64,000 nt of DNA from Pseudarthrobacter sp. NamE2 (GTDB lineage: Bacteria; Actinomycetota; Actinomycetes; Actinomycetales; Micrococcaceae), in assembly GCF_005796205.1 (NCBI RefSeq), contig NZ_VAHN01000007.1, forward strand, positions 1 through 64,000. The letters run 5' to 3'. Position numbers and translations under genes: made by a program. Positions 42,521 through 54,228 of the stretch are shown here, piece by piece (the first letter of the stretch is position 1; the number at the start of each line of letters is the position of its first letter). The notes beneath the pieces are model-generated. The model was not told where the DNA came from and did not search any database. It saw nothing but the letters and a program-made list of their open reading frames with translations.

Positions 42521-43303
42521 TTACGCCTTGGGCCCCGTTGGAAGGGTGAGGATTTCGGCGCCGTCATTGGTGATGGCGATGGTGTGCTCGCTGTGGGCCG
42601 TCCGGCAGCCTGTGGCGCTACGGAGGGTCCAGCCGTCGGTATCGGTGACGAGTTCTGCGGTGTCCGCCATGACCCAGGGTTCCAGTGCGAGCAGCAGGCC
42701 GGGACGCAGTCTGTAGCCGCGGCCGGGGCGCCCGGCGTTAGGCACATGCGGGTCCTGGTGCATGGTTGACCCGATGCCGTGGCCACCGAACTGGGTGTTG
42801 ACGGGGTACCCCGCGTCGCTGAGCACTGAGCCGATGGCGTGGGAGATGTCGCCGATGCGGGCACCCGGCCCGGCTGCGGCGATGCCTGCTTCCAGGGCGC
42901 GTTCGGTGGTGTTGATCAGCGCCATGCTTTCCGTGGGCTGCGAGTCGCCTACAACAAAGCTGATGGCAGAGTCCGCTGCGACTCCTCCCAGTGAAACGGC
43001 CAGGTCCAGGCTCAGCAGGTCACCATTGGCAAGGGTGTAGTCGTAGGGCCGCCCATGGAGCACCGCATCATTGACGCCGGTGCAGATGTAGTGTCCGAAC
43101 GGACCGCGCCCGAAGGACGGCGCGTAGTCGACGTAGCATGACTGCGCGCCGGCTTCGGCAATCATTTCCGCTGTCCACTTGTCGATGTCCAGGAGATTGG
43201 TGCCCACTGTGCTGCGGCGCTTCATGGCCTGGAGGATGTCCGCTACCAGGGCGCCCGTCTTCTTTCCCTGCGCCAGTTCGGAGTGGTTCAGGATTTCGAT
43301 CAT
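42521..43303 (-). CDS. map: Type I methionine aminopeptidase
   Basis: Removes N-terminal methionine from new proteins. The 260-residue protein has the pita-bread fold metal ligands: D108 (DLAVSLGG), D119 (ADSAIS), H182 (FGGHGIGSTMH), E213 (LLALEPWV) and E245 (SEHTIA), close to residue numbers in known enzymes. A YVDYAPSFGRGPFGHYIC segment near 66-83 is an actinobacterial map feature. The ATG at 43303 follows AAGGAC in the divergent promoter region shared with the XRE gene. Confidence 0.94.
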   Translation of the reverse strand: MIEILNHSELAQGKKTGALVADILQAMKRRSTVGTNLLDIDKWTAEMIAEAGAQSCYVDYAPSFGRGPFGHYICTGVNDAVLHGRPYDYTLANGDLLSLDLAVSLGGVAADSAISFVVGDSQPTESMALINTTERALEAGIAAAGPGARIGDISHAIGSVLSDAGYPVNTQFGGHGIGSTMHQDPHVPNAGRPGRGYRLRPGLLLALEPWVMADTAELVTDTDGWTLRSATGCRTAHSEHTIAITNDGAEILTLPTGPKA

Positions 43304-43323
43304 GGGCGTCCTTCGCGTTACTA

Positions 43324-43365
43324 CCAATAATTATCCCGGCCATATTATCCCGGTATTAGTATTGG
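43324..43365. promoter_or_regulatory. Divergent operator/promoter between map and the XRE gene
   Basis: CCAATA (43324-43329) and TATTGG (43360-43365) are inverted, and between them ATTATCCCGG occurs twice as a 14-bp-spaced direct repeat (43330-43339 and 43344-43353). This AT-rich stretch lies 20 nt upstream of the map start and touches the XRE start. It is a likely autoregulation site for the XRE repressor. Confidence 0.5.
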
Positions 43366-43369
43366 AGCC

Positions 43370-43669
43370 ATGGTCAGGTTGCCACTCACGCCCGAAGAAG
43401 TGGAACGGGGACAGCGGCTGGGAGCCCTGTTGCGCCGTGCACGAGGAGAACGACCCATGCTGGAGACGGCACTGGATGCCTGCCTCTCGCCGGAAACCCT
43501 CCGGAAAATCGAGACCGGACGGGTAGCGACGCCTGCTTTCTCCACTATCGCCGCGATCGCCAGCGTCCTGGGGCTCTCCCTCGACGACGTCTGGCGTGAG
43601 ATCACCAAAGCCGATGGTGGAACTGAAGTAACCAGCTCCAGCAGCTCGCGCCAGCACTTGGCCTCCTAG
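43370..43669 (+). CDS. XRE-type HTH regulator
   Basis: A 99-residue protein with an XRE-like helix-turn-helix at about 20-70: SPETLRKIETGRVATPAFST is the recognition part and ASVLGLSLDDVWREI the third and fourth helices. The Ser-rich tail is disordered. It is divergently placed from map with only 66 nt between, and relatives are often found next to a map gene. It probably represses itself and map. The ATG follows GGAG. Confidence 0.83.
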   Translation: MVRLPLTPEEVERGQRLGALLRRARGERPMLETALDACLSPETLRKIETGRVATPAFSTIAAIASVLGLSLDDVWREITKADGGTEVTSSSSSRQHLAS

Positions 43670-43837
43670 AACTAAATCGGATTCATAAACCAGCGATGCT
43701 ATGAAAATCCCACCAGGTCAGAGCCAGCTCCCAGTTTGAGCAGGTCCCGGGGGCAGGGCGATGGGCGTTGCGAGGAAGAAGAATTGGTCCCATAGTTCGT
43801 CATCCGATGGGGTGTCGCCGGGGTCCACGAGGTCTTC

Positions 43838-43869
43838 GCCGGGTAGTTCCTTAGCCGGGTAGTTCCTTA
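43838..43869. repeat. 16-bp tandem duplication truncating the DUF222 gene
   Basis: GCCGGGTAGTTCCTTA at 43838-43853 is repeated exactly at 43854-43869. The repeat is not a multiple of three and puts a TAA into the frame directly after the first copy, which ends the DUF222/HNH gene about 38 codons early. Confidence 0.85.
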
Positions 43870-45521
43870 ACTGCAGGGTCCGGTGGAAGGCCGTCCGGGG
43901 CTTCGGGCGGCAGAACATCATTCAGGGAGAACTCGGCAGCGTGGGAGGCGGAGCCGACGACACCACGAACCGGCGCGAGTGGACGTGCAGCAGCCTCATC
44001 ATGAATCTGCAGAACTCGGCCCGGTTCGCCGTCAGTCAGGGCGGGTGGCCAGTGGGGTGGTTCCCAGTCCTGGTGTTCGCTGGTGTAGCGGCGTCCGGCG
44101 GGTGAGATCCAGCCGGGTGGTTCGTTCTTGGTGGCGGGGGTGGGTTGCCAGGCGCTGGTGTGTTTCATGCGGTGGTGTTTGGGGCAGGGCTGGGCGAGGT
44201 TGGTGATTCCGGTGGTTCCGCCGTGGTGCCAGGCCAGCAGGTGGTCGGCTTCGTTGTCGAGGGAGTGGTTGCTGCAGCCAGGGAACGGGCATTTACCGTC
44301 CCGGAGCCTCAGCCAGCGGCGCATCGCTTCCGGGATCCGGTAGCTCTTCCGCCCGATCTCCAACGGCGCCCCGTCCCTGGGATCGACCAGGACCCGGTAA
44401 AACGAGTCCGCCCCGCCGGAGACGAGTCTGCGGGCCATCGACGCCGGGATCGGGCCGTGCCCGTCCAGCATTGCCGGTTCCTCGGTGGCGGCCAGGAGCG
44501 AGAACACCGGGACCGTGACGAGCACCTGCGCCCGCGGCACGGGCGGGTGAGCAAGTTCGAGACCGCCTTCGTTCACGTGAGAGTCGGCAGAGGCACCACC
44601 GCACCGTGCGACGCCATCCGGTGGACCATGGGTGGGGGTGTGTCCGGTGCCGAGGAGGGCTGTGGCGCCGATGTCTGCCATCAGTTGCGGAAGGGTGCGG
44701 GGTTCGTCCGGTCCCTGCAGTCCGCGGGCCAGGGCCCGGGTCCGGTTCCAGGCGGCGTTGGCCTGGTCTGCGGGCAGGTACAGGGAGACCCAGGCCATCG
44801 CGTCCCGGTCCGGGGCGTATTCCATCCGCCGGTCCGCCACACCCCTGGCGTGGCGTTCCTCGATCGAGTCGGGGTGGTGGCGTTCCCGCCAGGAGCGCAC
44901 CTTCGGCCGCAACCTCGCCGGCGGCAACACCCCTGCGACACCACCAGGGCCGGCACCGGGTGTATCGGGGTTCAGGAAGTGCTTTTCCAAGGCTGTGGCG
45001 GCGGCGGGGTCAAGCCCGGTGGTCTCGTCGATGAGGACCTTGGTGTTCTGCCACGACACCTGCCCGGCCTGCAGCGCATCCAGCACCGCCGGCAATGAAC
45101 TGGTCAAGGCCTGGGCTTCACCGATCAGGGCACTTGCGGCGCGTTCACCGATGGTCAGGACGCAGGCGACTTCGGCCACGGAGGCCATCTCGCGGCCTTT
45201 GGCCCATTCCGGACCCGCCGCCGGGTCCTCCATGGCAGCGACGGCGCCGACGTGCCCGCCCACCAGCAGCACCTTCACCGCGGCAGCGGCGGCCTCAAGC
45301 TTCCGCTGCACCGCCAAACCGTCCAGGCAGTCATCCGCGAACACCCGCAACGGATCAGCCCCCGCGGCCAGGGCATCAGAAAAGCCAGCATCAGGACTAC
45401 CTGAAACAGCGGAGCCGCCGGCAACAATACGGGCGAGCTCATCAACGAAACCAGCCACCGACGCAACAGCAGCCAAAATCCCGGCCCTGCCTCCCCCGCC
45501 CCAGGTCGCTCCGCTTTCCAT
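43851..45521 (-). CDS. DUF222/HNH endonuclease-like protein, C-terminally truncated
   Basis: A 556-residue protein. The DUF222 domain (about 30-330) is followed by an HNH nuclease fold near 430-475 with CPFPGCSNHSLDNEADHLL, the HHGG and NLAQPCPKHHRMKH zinc/catalytic residues. Such proteins are multicopy in Arthrobacter and may be selfish or defence elements. Its last codons are followed by a stop created by a 16-bp tandem duplication (43838-43869). Without one copy the frame would run on for about 38 residues (EDLVDPGDTPSDDELWDQFF...) to the stop at 43718. Confidence 0.88.
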   Translation of the reverse strand: MESGATWGGGGRAGILAAVASVAGFVDELARIVAGGSAVSGSPDAGFSDALAAGADPLRVFADDCLDGLAVQRKLEAAAAAVKVLLVGGHVGAVAAMEDPAAGPEWAKGREMASVAEVACVLTIGERAASALIGEAQALTSSLPAVLDALQAGQVSWQNTKVLIDETTGLDPAAATALEKHFLNPDTPGAGPGGVAGVLPPARLRPKVRSWRERHHPDSIEERHARGVADRRMEYAPDRDAMAWVSLYLPADQANAAWNRTRALARGLQGPDEPRTLPQLMADIGATALLGTGHTPTHGPPDGVARCGGASADSHVNEGGLELAHPPVPRAQVLVTVPVFSLLAATEEPAMLDGHGPIPASMARRLVSGGADSFYRVLVDPRDGAPLEIGRKSYRIPEAMRRWLRLRDGKCPFPGCSNHSLDNEADHLLAWHHGGTTGITNLAQPCPKHHRMKHTSAWQPTPATKNEPPGWISPAGRRYTSEHQDWEPPHWPPALTDGEPGRVLQIHDEAAARPLAPVRGVVGSASHAAEFSLNDVLPPEAPDGLPPDPAVKELPG

Positions 45522-45669
45522 ACCCCAAGCATGCCAAGGGGGTCTGACAAAACATCCGCCTGGGAGGCTATTCCGGGAAAAGATTCCAGGACTTTTTGAT
45601 AGCAGGAACGGACCTCAAGCGGTGGGCCATAAACTGGACATCAACAGAATTACAACGTTGGAGAGCGCT

Positions 45670-46695
45670 TTGTCTCAACAGCAAGTCGCCCATCAGGCCG
45701 GTGCGCCGTCAGAACAGACCCCGGCCCTTCCTCCCCTGCGCGCCGACGCCTTCACGGTTCCTTACCGCGACCCCGTCTGGGACGGCCCCACGGACCCCAT
45801 CCTGGTGGCCGACCATCGCAAAGGGGAATGGGTCCTGTTCTACACTCAGCGCCGCGCCACGGAACCCGGGCTGACCGGCGTCGAATGGGTACACGGCACG
45901 GCGATCGGCGCCGCGAGATCGTCCGACGGCGGCGCAACCTGGCGCTATCAAGGAACCGTGGACGGACTCGTTCCGCCGGGAACGGAACTGCCGGCAACAC
46001 TCTGGGCGCCCGACGTCGTACGCATCGGCGACCAGTGGATCATGTACCTGTCCGTCCTGGGCGGACGCCGGACCGGCTGGACCGGGAATGCGTCCATCGT
46101 GCAGTTCGCCAGCCCGGACTTGGATCATTGGGAATACCTGGGCGCCATCGACCTGGACTCCACGAGGGTCATTGATGCGGCTGTGGCACGCTGCGGGGAC
46201 GGCCGGTACCGGCTCTGGTACAAGGACGAAACGCGGGACTCGAACACGTACAGCGCCGTCAGCGGCACCCCTCAGGACCCGGCTTCGTGGGTCGTGGAAG
46301 GCGTGGCTATCCCTGGACGCCCGCACGAAGGACCAAAGGTCTTCCGGATGGATGGCACGTTCTGGATGGTCGTGGATGAGTGGCGCGGCCAGGGCGTTTT
46401 CCGCTCACCTGACGGCGCCGGCAACTGGACCAGGCAGGAGTACCTGGACGGCCTCATCCTCACCGGGCCGGAGGAAGTGGCGGGGCGGCCCGTCGTCGGA
46501 CGCCATGCGGACGTGGTTCCGCTCGCACCGGGCGACGACGGCCGGGAACGGGCCCTGCTGGTGTACTTCACGCACCCCTACTGGGGCGGCGAGGACATCG
46601 GCACCATGGAGCCGGACCCGCGCACGCACCTGAGCCACGTCCGGGCCGCAGTGCTGAAAGTCCGGGACGGCAACCTGGTGTGCACGGAGCAGTGA
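45670..46695 (+). CDS. GH43-like five-bladed beta-propeller protein
   Basis: A 341-residue cytoplasmic (no signal) protein of the glycosyl hydrolase 43/32 superfamily. The repeated blade strands are visible as WVLFYTQRR, WIMYLSVLGG, DHWEYLGAIDL and FWMVVDEWRG; DPVWDGPTDPILVAD near 37-51 carries the expected first-strand acidic residues. A true hydrolase or a related binding role cannot be told apart. The start is uncertain: a TTG at 45670 behind GGAGAG is chosen; GTG at 45622 or TTG at 45658 are alternatives. No sugar transporter is adjoining. Confidence 0.75.
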   Translation: MSQQQVAHQAGAPSEQTPALPPLRADAFTVPYRDPVWDGPTDPILVADHRKGEWVLFYTQRRATEPGLTGVEWVHGTAIGAARSSDGGATWRYQGTVDGLVPPGTELPATLWAPDVVRIGDQWIMYLSVLGGRRTGWTGNASIVQFASPDLDHWEYLGAIDLDSTRVIDAAVARCGDGRYRLWYKDETRDSNTYSAVSGTPQDPASWVVEGVAIPGRPHEGPKVFRMDGTFWMVVDEWRGQGVFRSPDGAGNWTRQEYLDGLILTGPEEVAGRPVVGRHADVVPLAPGDDGRERALLVYFTHPYWGGEDIGTMEPDPRTHLSHVRAAVLKVRDGNLVCTEQ

Positions 46696-46842
46696 CCGGC
46701 AGGCGCCAAAGGATAAAGGATGACAAAGGGCCAGACCTTGGAACTATAAGCCGGCTGCTGCCGGCACCGGTCCAAGGCCTGGCCCCCTGCCTGACTCGTG
46801 CGCCGGGCACCGCCTCCCAGCGGGCGGCCCCGGCAGTTTGTG

Positions 46843-48132
46843 TCAGCCCCGCTGCGGGGAACCCAGCTCCACCGGATCCTCATCCGTCAGGTAGGCAAGT
46901 TCGGAGTGGGCAGCGAGGTCGATGCCGCGCAGCTCGTCCTCCGGGTTGATGCGGAGGCCAACGGTCTTGTCCAGGATCTTCGCCAGGACCCAGGTGACGC
47001 CGAAGGAGTAAGCCAGCACCGTAACCGTGGCGAGGGCCTGGGTCCCCAGCAGTTCCACGCCGCCGCCGTAGAAGAGCCCGTTGACCCCATTCGGGGCGGC
47101 GTCCGTGGCGAACAAGCCAATCAGCAGGGTGCCAAGGATGCCGCCCACCAGGTGCACGCCAACGACGTCGAGCGAATCGTCGAAGCCCAGGCGGAACTTC
47201 AGCTCGATGGCCAGGGAGCAGACAGCGCCGGCAACCAGGCCGATTGCCACCGCGCCGAGCGGGCTGACTGCCCCGCAGGCCGGGGTGATGGCTACGAGTG
47301 CCGAGATGATGCCGGACGCGGCGCCCATGCTGGTGGCGGCGCCGTGTCGGAGCCGCTCCACAAAGGCCCAGGCGAGCAAGCCGGCAGAGGCGGCAAGAGC
47401 GGTGTTCAGGAAGACCACCGACGCCGACTGGCCGGCAGAGAGTGCCGAGCCGGCGTTGAAGCCGAACCAGCCCACCCACAGCAGTCCGGCGCCGACCAGG
47501 ACCAGCGGGCGGCTGTGCGGCTTGGCGTGTTCCACCTTGGGCCAGCCGGAGCTCTTGCCCAGGACCAGGGCCAGCGCGAGGGCTGCGGCGCCGGCGTTCA
47601 TGTGCACCGCCGTGCCGCCGGCGAAGTCGATCGCTTTGATACCGTTGGCGATCCAGCCGCCAACCGTGGAGCCGTCCGCGGAGGAAAAGGCGAAAACCCA
47701 GTGCGCGATCGGGAAGTAGACGATGGTGGCCCAGATGCCGGCGAACAGCATCCACGCACCGAACTTCATGCGCCCGGCCGCCGCCCCTGCCACCAGCGCG
47801 GTGGTGACGCAGGCGAAGAACAACTGGAACGCGGCAAACAGGATGACCGGAATGGATGCCCCCTCGTCCGCGGCGAGCAGCTGCCCCATGCCGGGGAACT
47901 CCGTGACGTCACCGATCAGGCCCATCCCGCCAACGGAGTTTCCGAAGGCCATCGAGTAGCCGAACAGCGCCCAGAGCACGGCCACCAGGCTGGCTCCGCC
48001 GAAACACATCATCATCATGTTCAGAATGCGGCGCGACCCCACCATGCCCCCGTAGAACAGGGCCAGGGCGGGGATCATCATGCAGACCAGCGCCGAGCTG
48101 GCCAAAATCCAAGCGACATTTCCCGAATCCAT
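46843..48132 (-). CDS. amt: Ammonium transporter
   Basis: A 429-residue Amt family channel with 11 helices. AFQLFFACVTTALVAGA (about 100-116), the twin-His pore residues in HMNAGAAALAL (about 166) and VVGVHLVGGILGTL (about 315) are all present. DELRGIDLAAHSELAYL at the C-terminus is the conserved cytoplasmic end. A GlnR-like box lies 146-183 nt upstream, which would switch it on under nitrogen limitation. The ATG follows AAAGGGG; no PII gene (glnK) follows it here. Confidence 0.95.
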   Translation of the reverse strand: MDSGNVAWILASSALVCMMIPALALFYGGMVGSRRILNMMMMCFGGASLVAVLWALFGYSMAFGNSVGGMGLIGDVTEFPGMGQLLAADEGASIPVILFAAFQLFFACVTTALVAGAAAGRMKFGAWMLFAGIWATIVYFPIAHWVFAFSSADGSTVGGWIANGIKAIDFAGGTAVHMNAGAAALALALVLGKSSGWPKVEHAKPHSRPLVLVGAGLLWVGWFGFNAGSALSAGQSASVVFLNTALAASAGLLAWAFVERLRHGAATSMGAASGIISALVAITPACGAVSPLGAVAIGLVAGAVCSLAIELKFRLGFDDSLDVVGVHLVGGILGTLLIGLFATDAAPNGVNGLFYGGGVELLGTQALATVTVLAYSFGVTWVLAKILDKTVGLRINPEDELRGIDLAAHSELAYLTDEDPVELGSPQRG

Positions 48133-48277
48133 TGGGAACCCCTTTCGTGATGCGAGGAGAGAACGGAAATCGCCGGTAGGAGCCACTCCGGAGGAGGGAC
48201 GCGGAATCAGAACCACGTCCGCTGGAGGGCGGCTATTGCCGTCTGGTTCCAACTGTATGGCGGGCATTCGGGGCTGG

Positions 48278-48315
48278 GTTTCGGGTGCGTTAAATGATGG
48301 TTTCAGTCATCCACA
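48278..48315 (-). promoter_or_regulatory. GlnR-box-like operator upstream of amt
   Basis: On the minus strand GAAAC-CATCAT-TTAAC-GCACCC-GAAAC shows three of the four half-sites of the actinobacterial GlnR box (gTnAC-N6-GaAAC-N6-gTnAC-N6-GaAAC) with exact 6-nt spacing; the fourth is a weak TGTGG. A further GAAAC lies 21 nt away. GlnR control of amt is well known in other actinomycetes. Confidence 0.55.
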
Positions 48316-48438
48316 CCGAAGTTTCAGGAGTCCCTTTAAGTCGCGTGGCTAGCGGGCGGGCGGCAAGGCGTGGGCATAAGCTGGGGAATGCCACGCACCG
48401 GAATGCACAGCAGGGTTACTGCGAAAGGACTAACGGAA

Positions 48439-49542
48439 ATGGCGCAATCGACCGGGCAGGACCTTCAGGAACTGAGGGTGGGCGTTGTCGGCATCGGCTG
48501 GGCGGGACAGCAACACCTGAAGGCCTACGATGCCCTGGAAGGGGTACGCATCGTTTCCCTGGCCGGGATGGAACAGGAACTCCGCGGCACGCTGCAGGCC
48601 GAGTACGCGATTCCCAACGCCTTCTCCGACTGGTCCGAGATGCTGGAGCACGGCGGCCTGGATGCCGTCAGCGTGGCCGTGCCCACCTTCCTGCACGCCC
48701 CGATCGCCGTCGCGGCCCTGGAGCGCGGCCTGCACGTGCTGAGCGAGAAACCCATCGCACGCAACGCGGCCGAAGGCCAGGCTATGGTTCAGGCCGCCCG
48801 CAAGGCCGGGAGGGTGCTGGACGTTGCCTTCAACCACCGCCGCCGCGGCGACATCCGGGCCCTGAAGGGCGTGATTGACGACGGCGGGTTGGGCCGGCCG
48901 TACTACGCCAAGGCATCCTGGCTGCGCCGCTCCGGCATTCCCACGATCGGGAGCTGGTTCACCAACCCGGAGCTTGCGGGCGGCGGCCCCCTGGCCGATA
49001 TCGGTGTCCACGCCCTCGACTACGCCCTGCACCTCCTCGGGGAGCCCAAGGTACTGGCAGTCTCCGCCGCCACCCACTCCGAGCTGGGCCCGCAGGGGCG
49101 GGGCGGCGGAAGACAGTATTCGGCGCTCGCGTCCAGCCATGCGTTCGAGGTGGAGGATTTTGCGTCCGCGTTCATGCGCCTTGAGGGCGGCGGGACGCTG
49201 CTGATCGAGGCCAGCTGGGCCACCTACCGCGAGACCGACGACCTGCTGGACTTCACCGTCTACGGCACGGACGGCGGCGCCGAGCTCAAAGTGCAGGGGG
49301 CGCCCTTCCCGCCCGTAGGACAGCTCCGCGTGTTCACGGACAAGGACGGCGAATCCGCCGACTACGTCCCGCCGGTACTGCCGGGCCGGGCCCATGATGC
49401 GGTGGTGGAAGACTTTGTGACGGCAGTCCGGGGCGGAGAGCAGGTGTGGGCCGGGCACGACGGTTCCCTGGCGCTCTACCGCGCCCGGATCATCGACGCG
49501 TGCTACCAGTCCGCGCGGGAGGAGAGGGAGGTCCGTCTCTAA
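48439..49542 (+). CDS. Gfo/Idh/MocA family oxidoreductase
   Basis: A 367-residue NAD(P)-dependent sugar or cyclitol dehydrogenase. The Rossmann motif is [14 protein letters not shown] near 14-27, and EKPIARN near 98 contains the conserved catalytic Lys. The C-terminal alpha/beta domain holds [15 protein letters not shown] near 181-195. It overlaps the following ThuA gene by 1 nt. The pair resembles the trehalose-use ThuAB type, but the sugar is not shown here. The frame is open earlier, from 48370; the ATG at 48439 follows AAAGGAC. Confidence 0.92.
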   Translation: MAQSTGQDLQELRVGVVGIGWAGQQHLKAYDALEGVRIVSLAGMEQELRGTLQAEYAIPNAFSDWSEMLEHGGLDAVSVAVPTFLHAPIAVAALERGLHVLSEKPIARNAAEGQAMVQAARKAGRVLDVAFNHRRRGDIRALKGVIDDGGLGRPYYAKASWLRRSGIPTIGSWFTNPELAGGGPLADIGVHALDYALHLLGEPKVLAVSAATHSELGPQGRGGGRQYSALASSHAFEVEDFASAFMRLEGGGTLLIEASWATYRETDDLLDFTVYGTDGGAELKVQGAPFPPVGQLRVFTDKDGESADYVPPVLPGRAHDAVVEDFVTAVRGGEQVWAGHDGSLALYRARIIDACYQSAREEREVRL

Positions 49543-50291
49543 TGGACAACAAACTACGTATCCTGGTGTGGAACGAAGGGGTCCACGAGGCCATCAACGA
49601 GCCGCCCCACATTGGCGAAATCTATCCTGACGGCATCCACGGCGCTATCGCCGCGGGCCTCCGCTCCCACTACCCGGAAGCGGACATTACGACGGCGGTC
49701 CTCGCCACGGATGATGAGCACGGCCTGCACGAGGAGGTGCTGGCGGAGACGGACGTCCTGCTCTGGTGGGGACACAAGGCGCACCAGGAGGTGAGCGATG
49801 CCGTCGTCGAACGCGTCCACCGGCACGTGCTCGGCGGCATGGGCCTCCTGGTGCTGCACTCAGGCCATTTCGCGAAGGTCTTCACGCGCCTCCTGGGCAC
49901 CAGCTGCTCCCTTGCGTGGCGGAACGAGGGTGAACGCGAACTCGTCTGGACCGTCAAGCCGTCGCATCCGATCGCGGAGGGTGTGGACAGCCCCATTGTC
50001 ATCCCGGAGCAGGAGATGTACGGGGAGCTGTTCGACATCCCCGACCCGGACGACCTGATCTTCATCAGCTCCTTCGCCGGCGGTGAAGTCTTCCGGTCCG
50101 GCGTCACCTTCACCCGCGGCAAGGGGCGCATCTTCTACTTCAGCCCAGGCGACCAGGAGTATCCGGTCTACCACCATCCGCAGATTCAGCGGGTCCTTGC
50201 CAATGGGGTCAAGTGGGCGGCGCAGCCCGGGCTTCAGCGTGCGGTTCCGGAGGTCACCAATCCATCCCGGGACTGGTTTGGGGAGGCCTAG
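49542..50291 (+). CDS. ThuA-like domain protein
   Basis: A 249-residue protein with the ThuA fold, a class I glutamine-amidotransferase-like architecture lacking the glutaminase Cys triad. [12 protein letters not shown] at the start, [27 protein letters not shown] and [20 protein letters not shown] are the core. ThuA proteins assist in trehalose-related carbon use; the precise reaction is unclear. Its ATG overlaps the stop of the oxidoreductase by 1 nt (TAATG), so they act together. Confidence 0.9.
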   Translation: MDNKLRILVWNEGVHEAINEPPHIGEIYPDGIHGAIAAGLRSHYPEADITTAVLATDDEHGLHEEVLAETDVLLWWGHKAHQEVSDAVVERVHRHVLGGMGLLVLHSGHFAKVFTRLLGTSCSLAWRNEGERELVWTVKPSHPIAEGVDSPIVIPEQEMYGELFDIPDPDDLIFISSFAGGEVFRSGVTFTRGKGRIFYFSPGDQEYPVYHHPQIQRVLANGVKWAAQPGLQRAVPEVTNPSRDWFGEA

Positions 50292-50357
50292 GAGGAGGCG
50301 GCTTCAGTTGCGGATTTCCCCATGGCGGTGGAGGTCCCGGACGGGTACAACTGAGAG

Positions 50358-53443
<3,086 letters not shown>

Positions 53444-53463
53444 TCAATACTTGAGCTTTCAAC

Positions 53464-53516
53464 ATTAGCCGAATGTGACTGTGCACCCTGATAAGCAGAC
53501 CGCAAGCTCGGCTAAT
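53464..53516. promoter_or_regulatory. Inverted repeat pair in the gdhA/AmiS divergent region
   Basis: ATTAGCCGA (53464-53472) and TCGGCTAAT (53508-53516) are perfect inverted copies 35 nt apart, about 75 nt upstream of both starts. The spacing suits looping or two dimers. Possible regulator site; identity unknown. Confidence 0.4.
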
Positions 53517-53590
53517 CTCCGTATTGTGACATTTACTTTCCGCAAAACGAAAAGCGACGGCTTGGCACTCCGCCTTCCGGAGGCCTCCTG

Positions 53591-54220
53591 ATGCCCTACG
53601 TTTGCCTCCTCCTCTCCGGCGCCGCGCTGCTTCTCAACGGGCTCGCGATGCTTGGGCGCCTGCCCCGCCGCGACGCTGCCGTCCTCAGCCTGGTGGTAGG
53701 AGGCACGCAGCTGGTGCTCGGCGTCGTACACCTGGGCACGGCTGCCGGGGCGCCATTACTGACAGCGGCCGGAATGTTCCTGTTCGGGCTGACCTACGTT
53801 TACGTGGGCCTGGACGTCCTCCTGGACCTCGGCTCGAAAGGTACTGGCTGGTTCTGCGGGATGGTTGCCTTTGTCGGGCTGCTGCTGGCTGCCGCCTGGC
53901 TTGGCACCGATCCCCTGCTGGCGGTGCTGTGGCTTGCCTGGGCGGTACTGTGGGGCCTGTTGTTCGTATCGTCTGCCCTGGGCCGGACAGGCCTGGATGC
54001 GACCATCGGCTGGGCGCTGGTGCTGGCGAGCCAGACCACCGCAACCCTGCCCGCGTTCCTCGGACTGGCGGGGATGTGGCCGCGGCAGGGGGAAGCAGCA
54101 TTGCTTGCCGCACTTGTCCTGGCCGGTCTTTTTGGTGCAGCACGCACGCTGGCCCGGCGCGGAGCTGAAGCTCCAGGCCGGGCCAGTCCAGTTCCTCCCG
54201 CCCGAGGCATCGGAAGTTAG
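53591..54220 (+). CDS. AmiS/UreI family channel
   Basis: A 209-residue membrane protein with about six helices. The order of segments (VCLLLSGAALLLNGLAML; GLTYVYVGLDVLLDL; GWFCGMVAFVGLLLAAAWL; LWLAWAVLWGLLF) matches the AmiS/UreI family of urea or short-amide channels. Its neighbour gdhA consumes ammonium. No urease or amidase gene is in the window, so the amide substrate is unproven. The ATG follows GGAGG by 7 nt. Confidence 0.88.
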   Translation: MPYVCLLLSGAALLLNGLAMLGRLPRRDAAVLSLVVGGTQLVLGVVHLGTAAGAPLLTAAGMFLFGLTYVYVGLDVLLDLGSKGTGWFCGMVAFVGLLLAAAWLGTDPLLAVLWLAWAVLWGLLFVSSALGRTGLDATIGWALVLASQTTATLPAFLGLAGMWPRQGEAALLAALVLAGLFGAARTLARRGAEAPGRASPVPPARGIGS

Positions 54221-54228
54221 TGCGTCCC

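Noticed and set aside
53520-53560. GlnR-box-like GTCAC half-sites upstream of gdhA
   Set aside because: Only the GTCAC half is good; the GaAAC partners do not match, so it is not claimed as a site.
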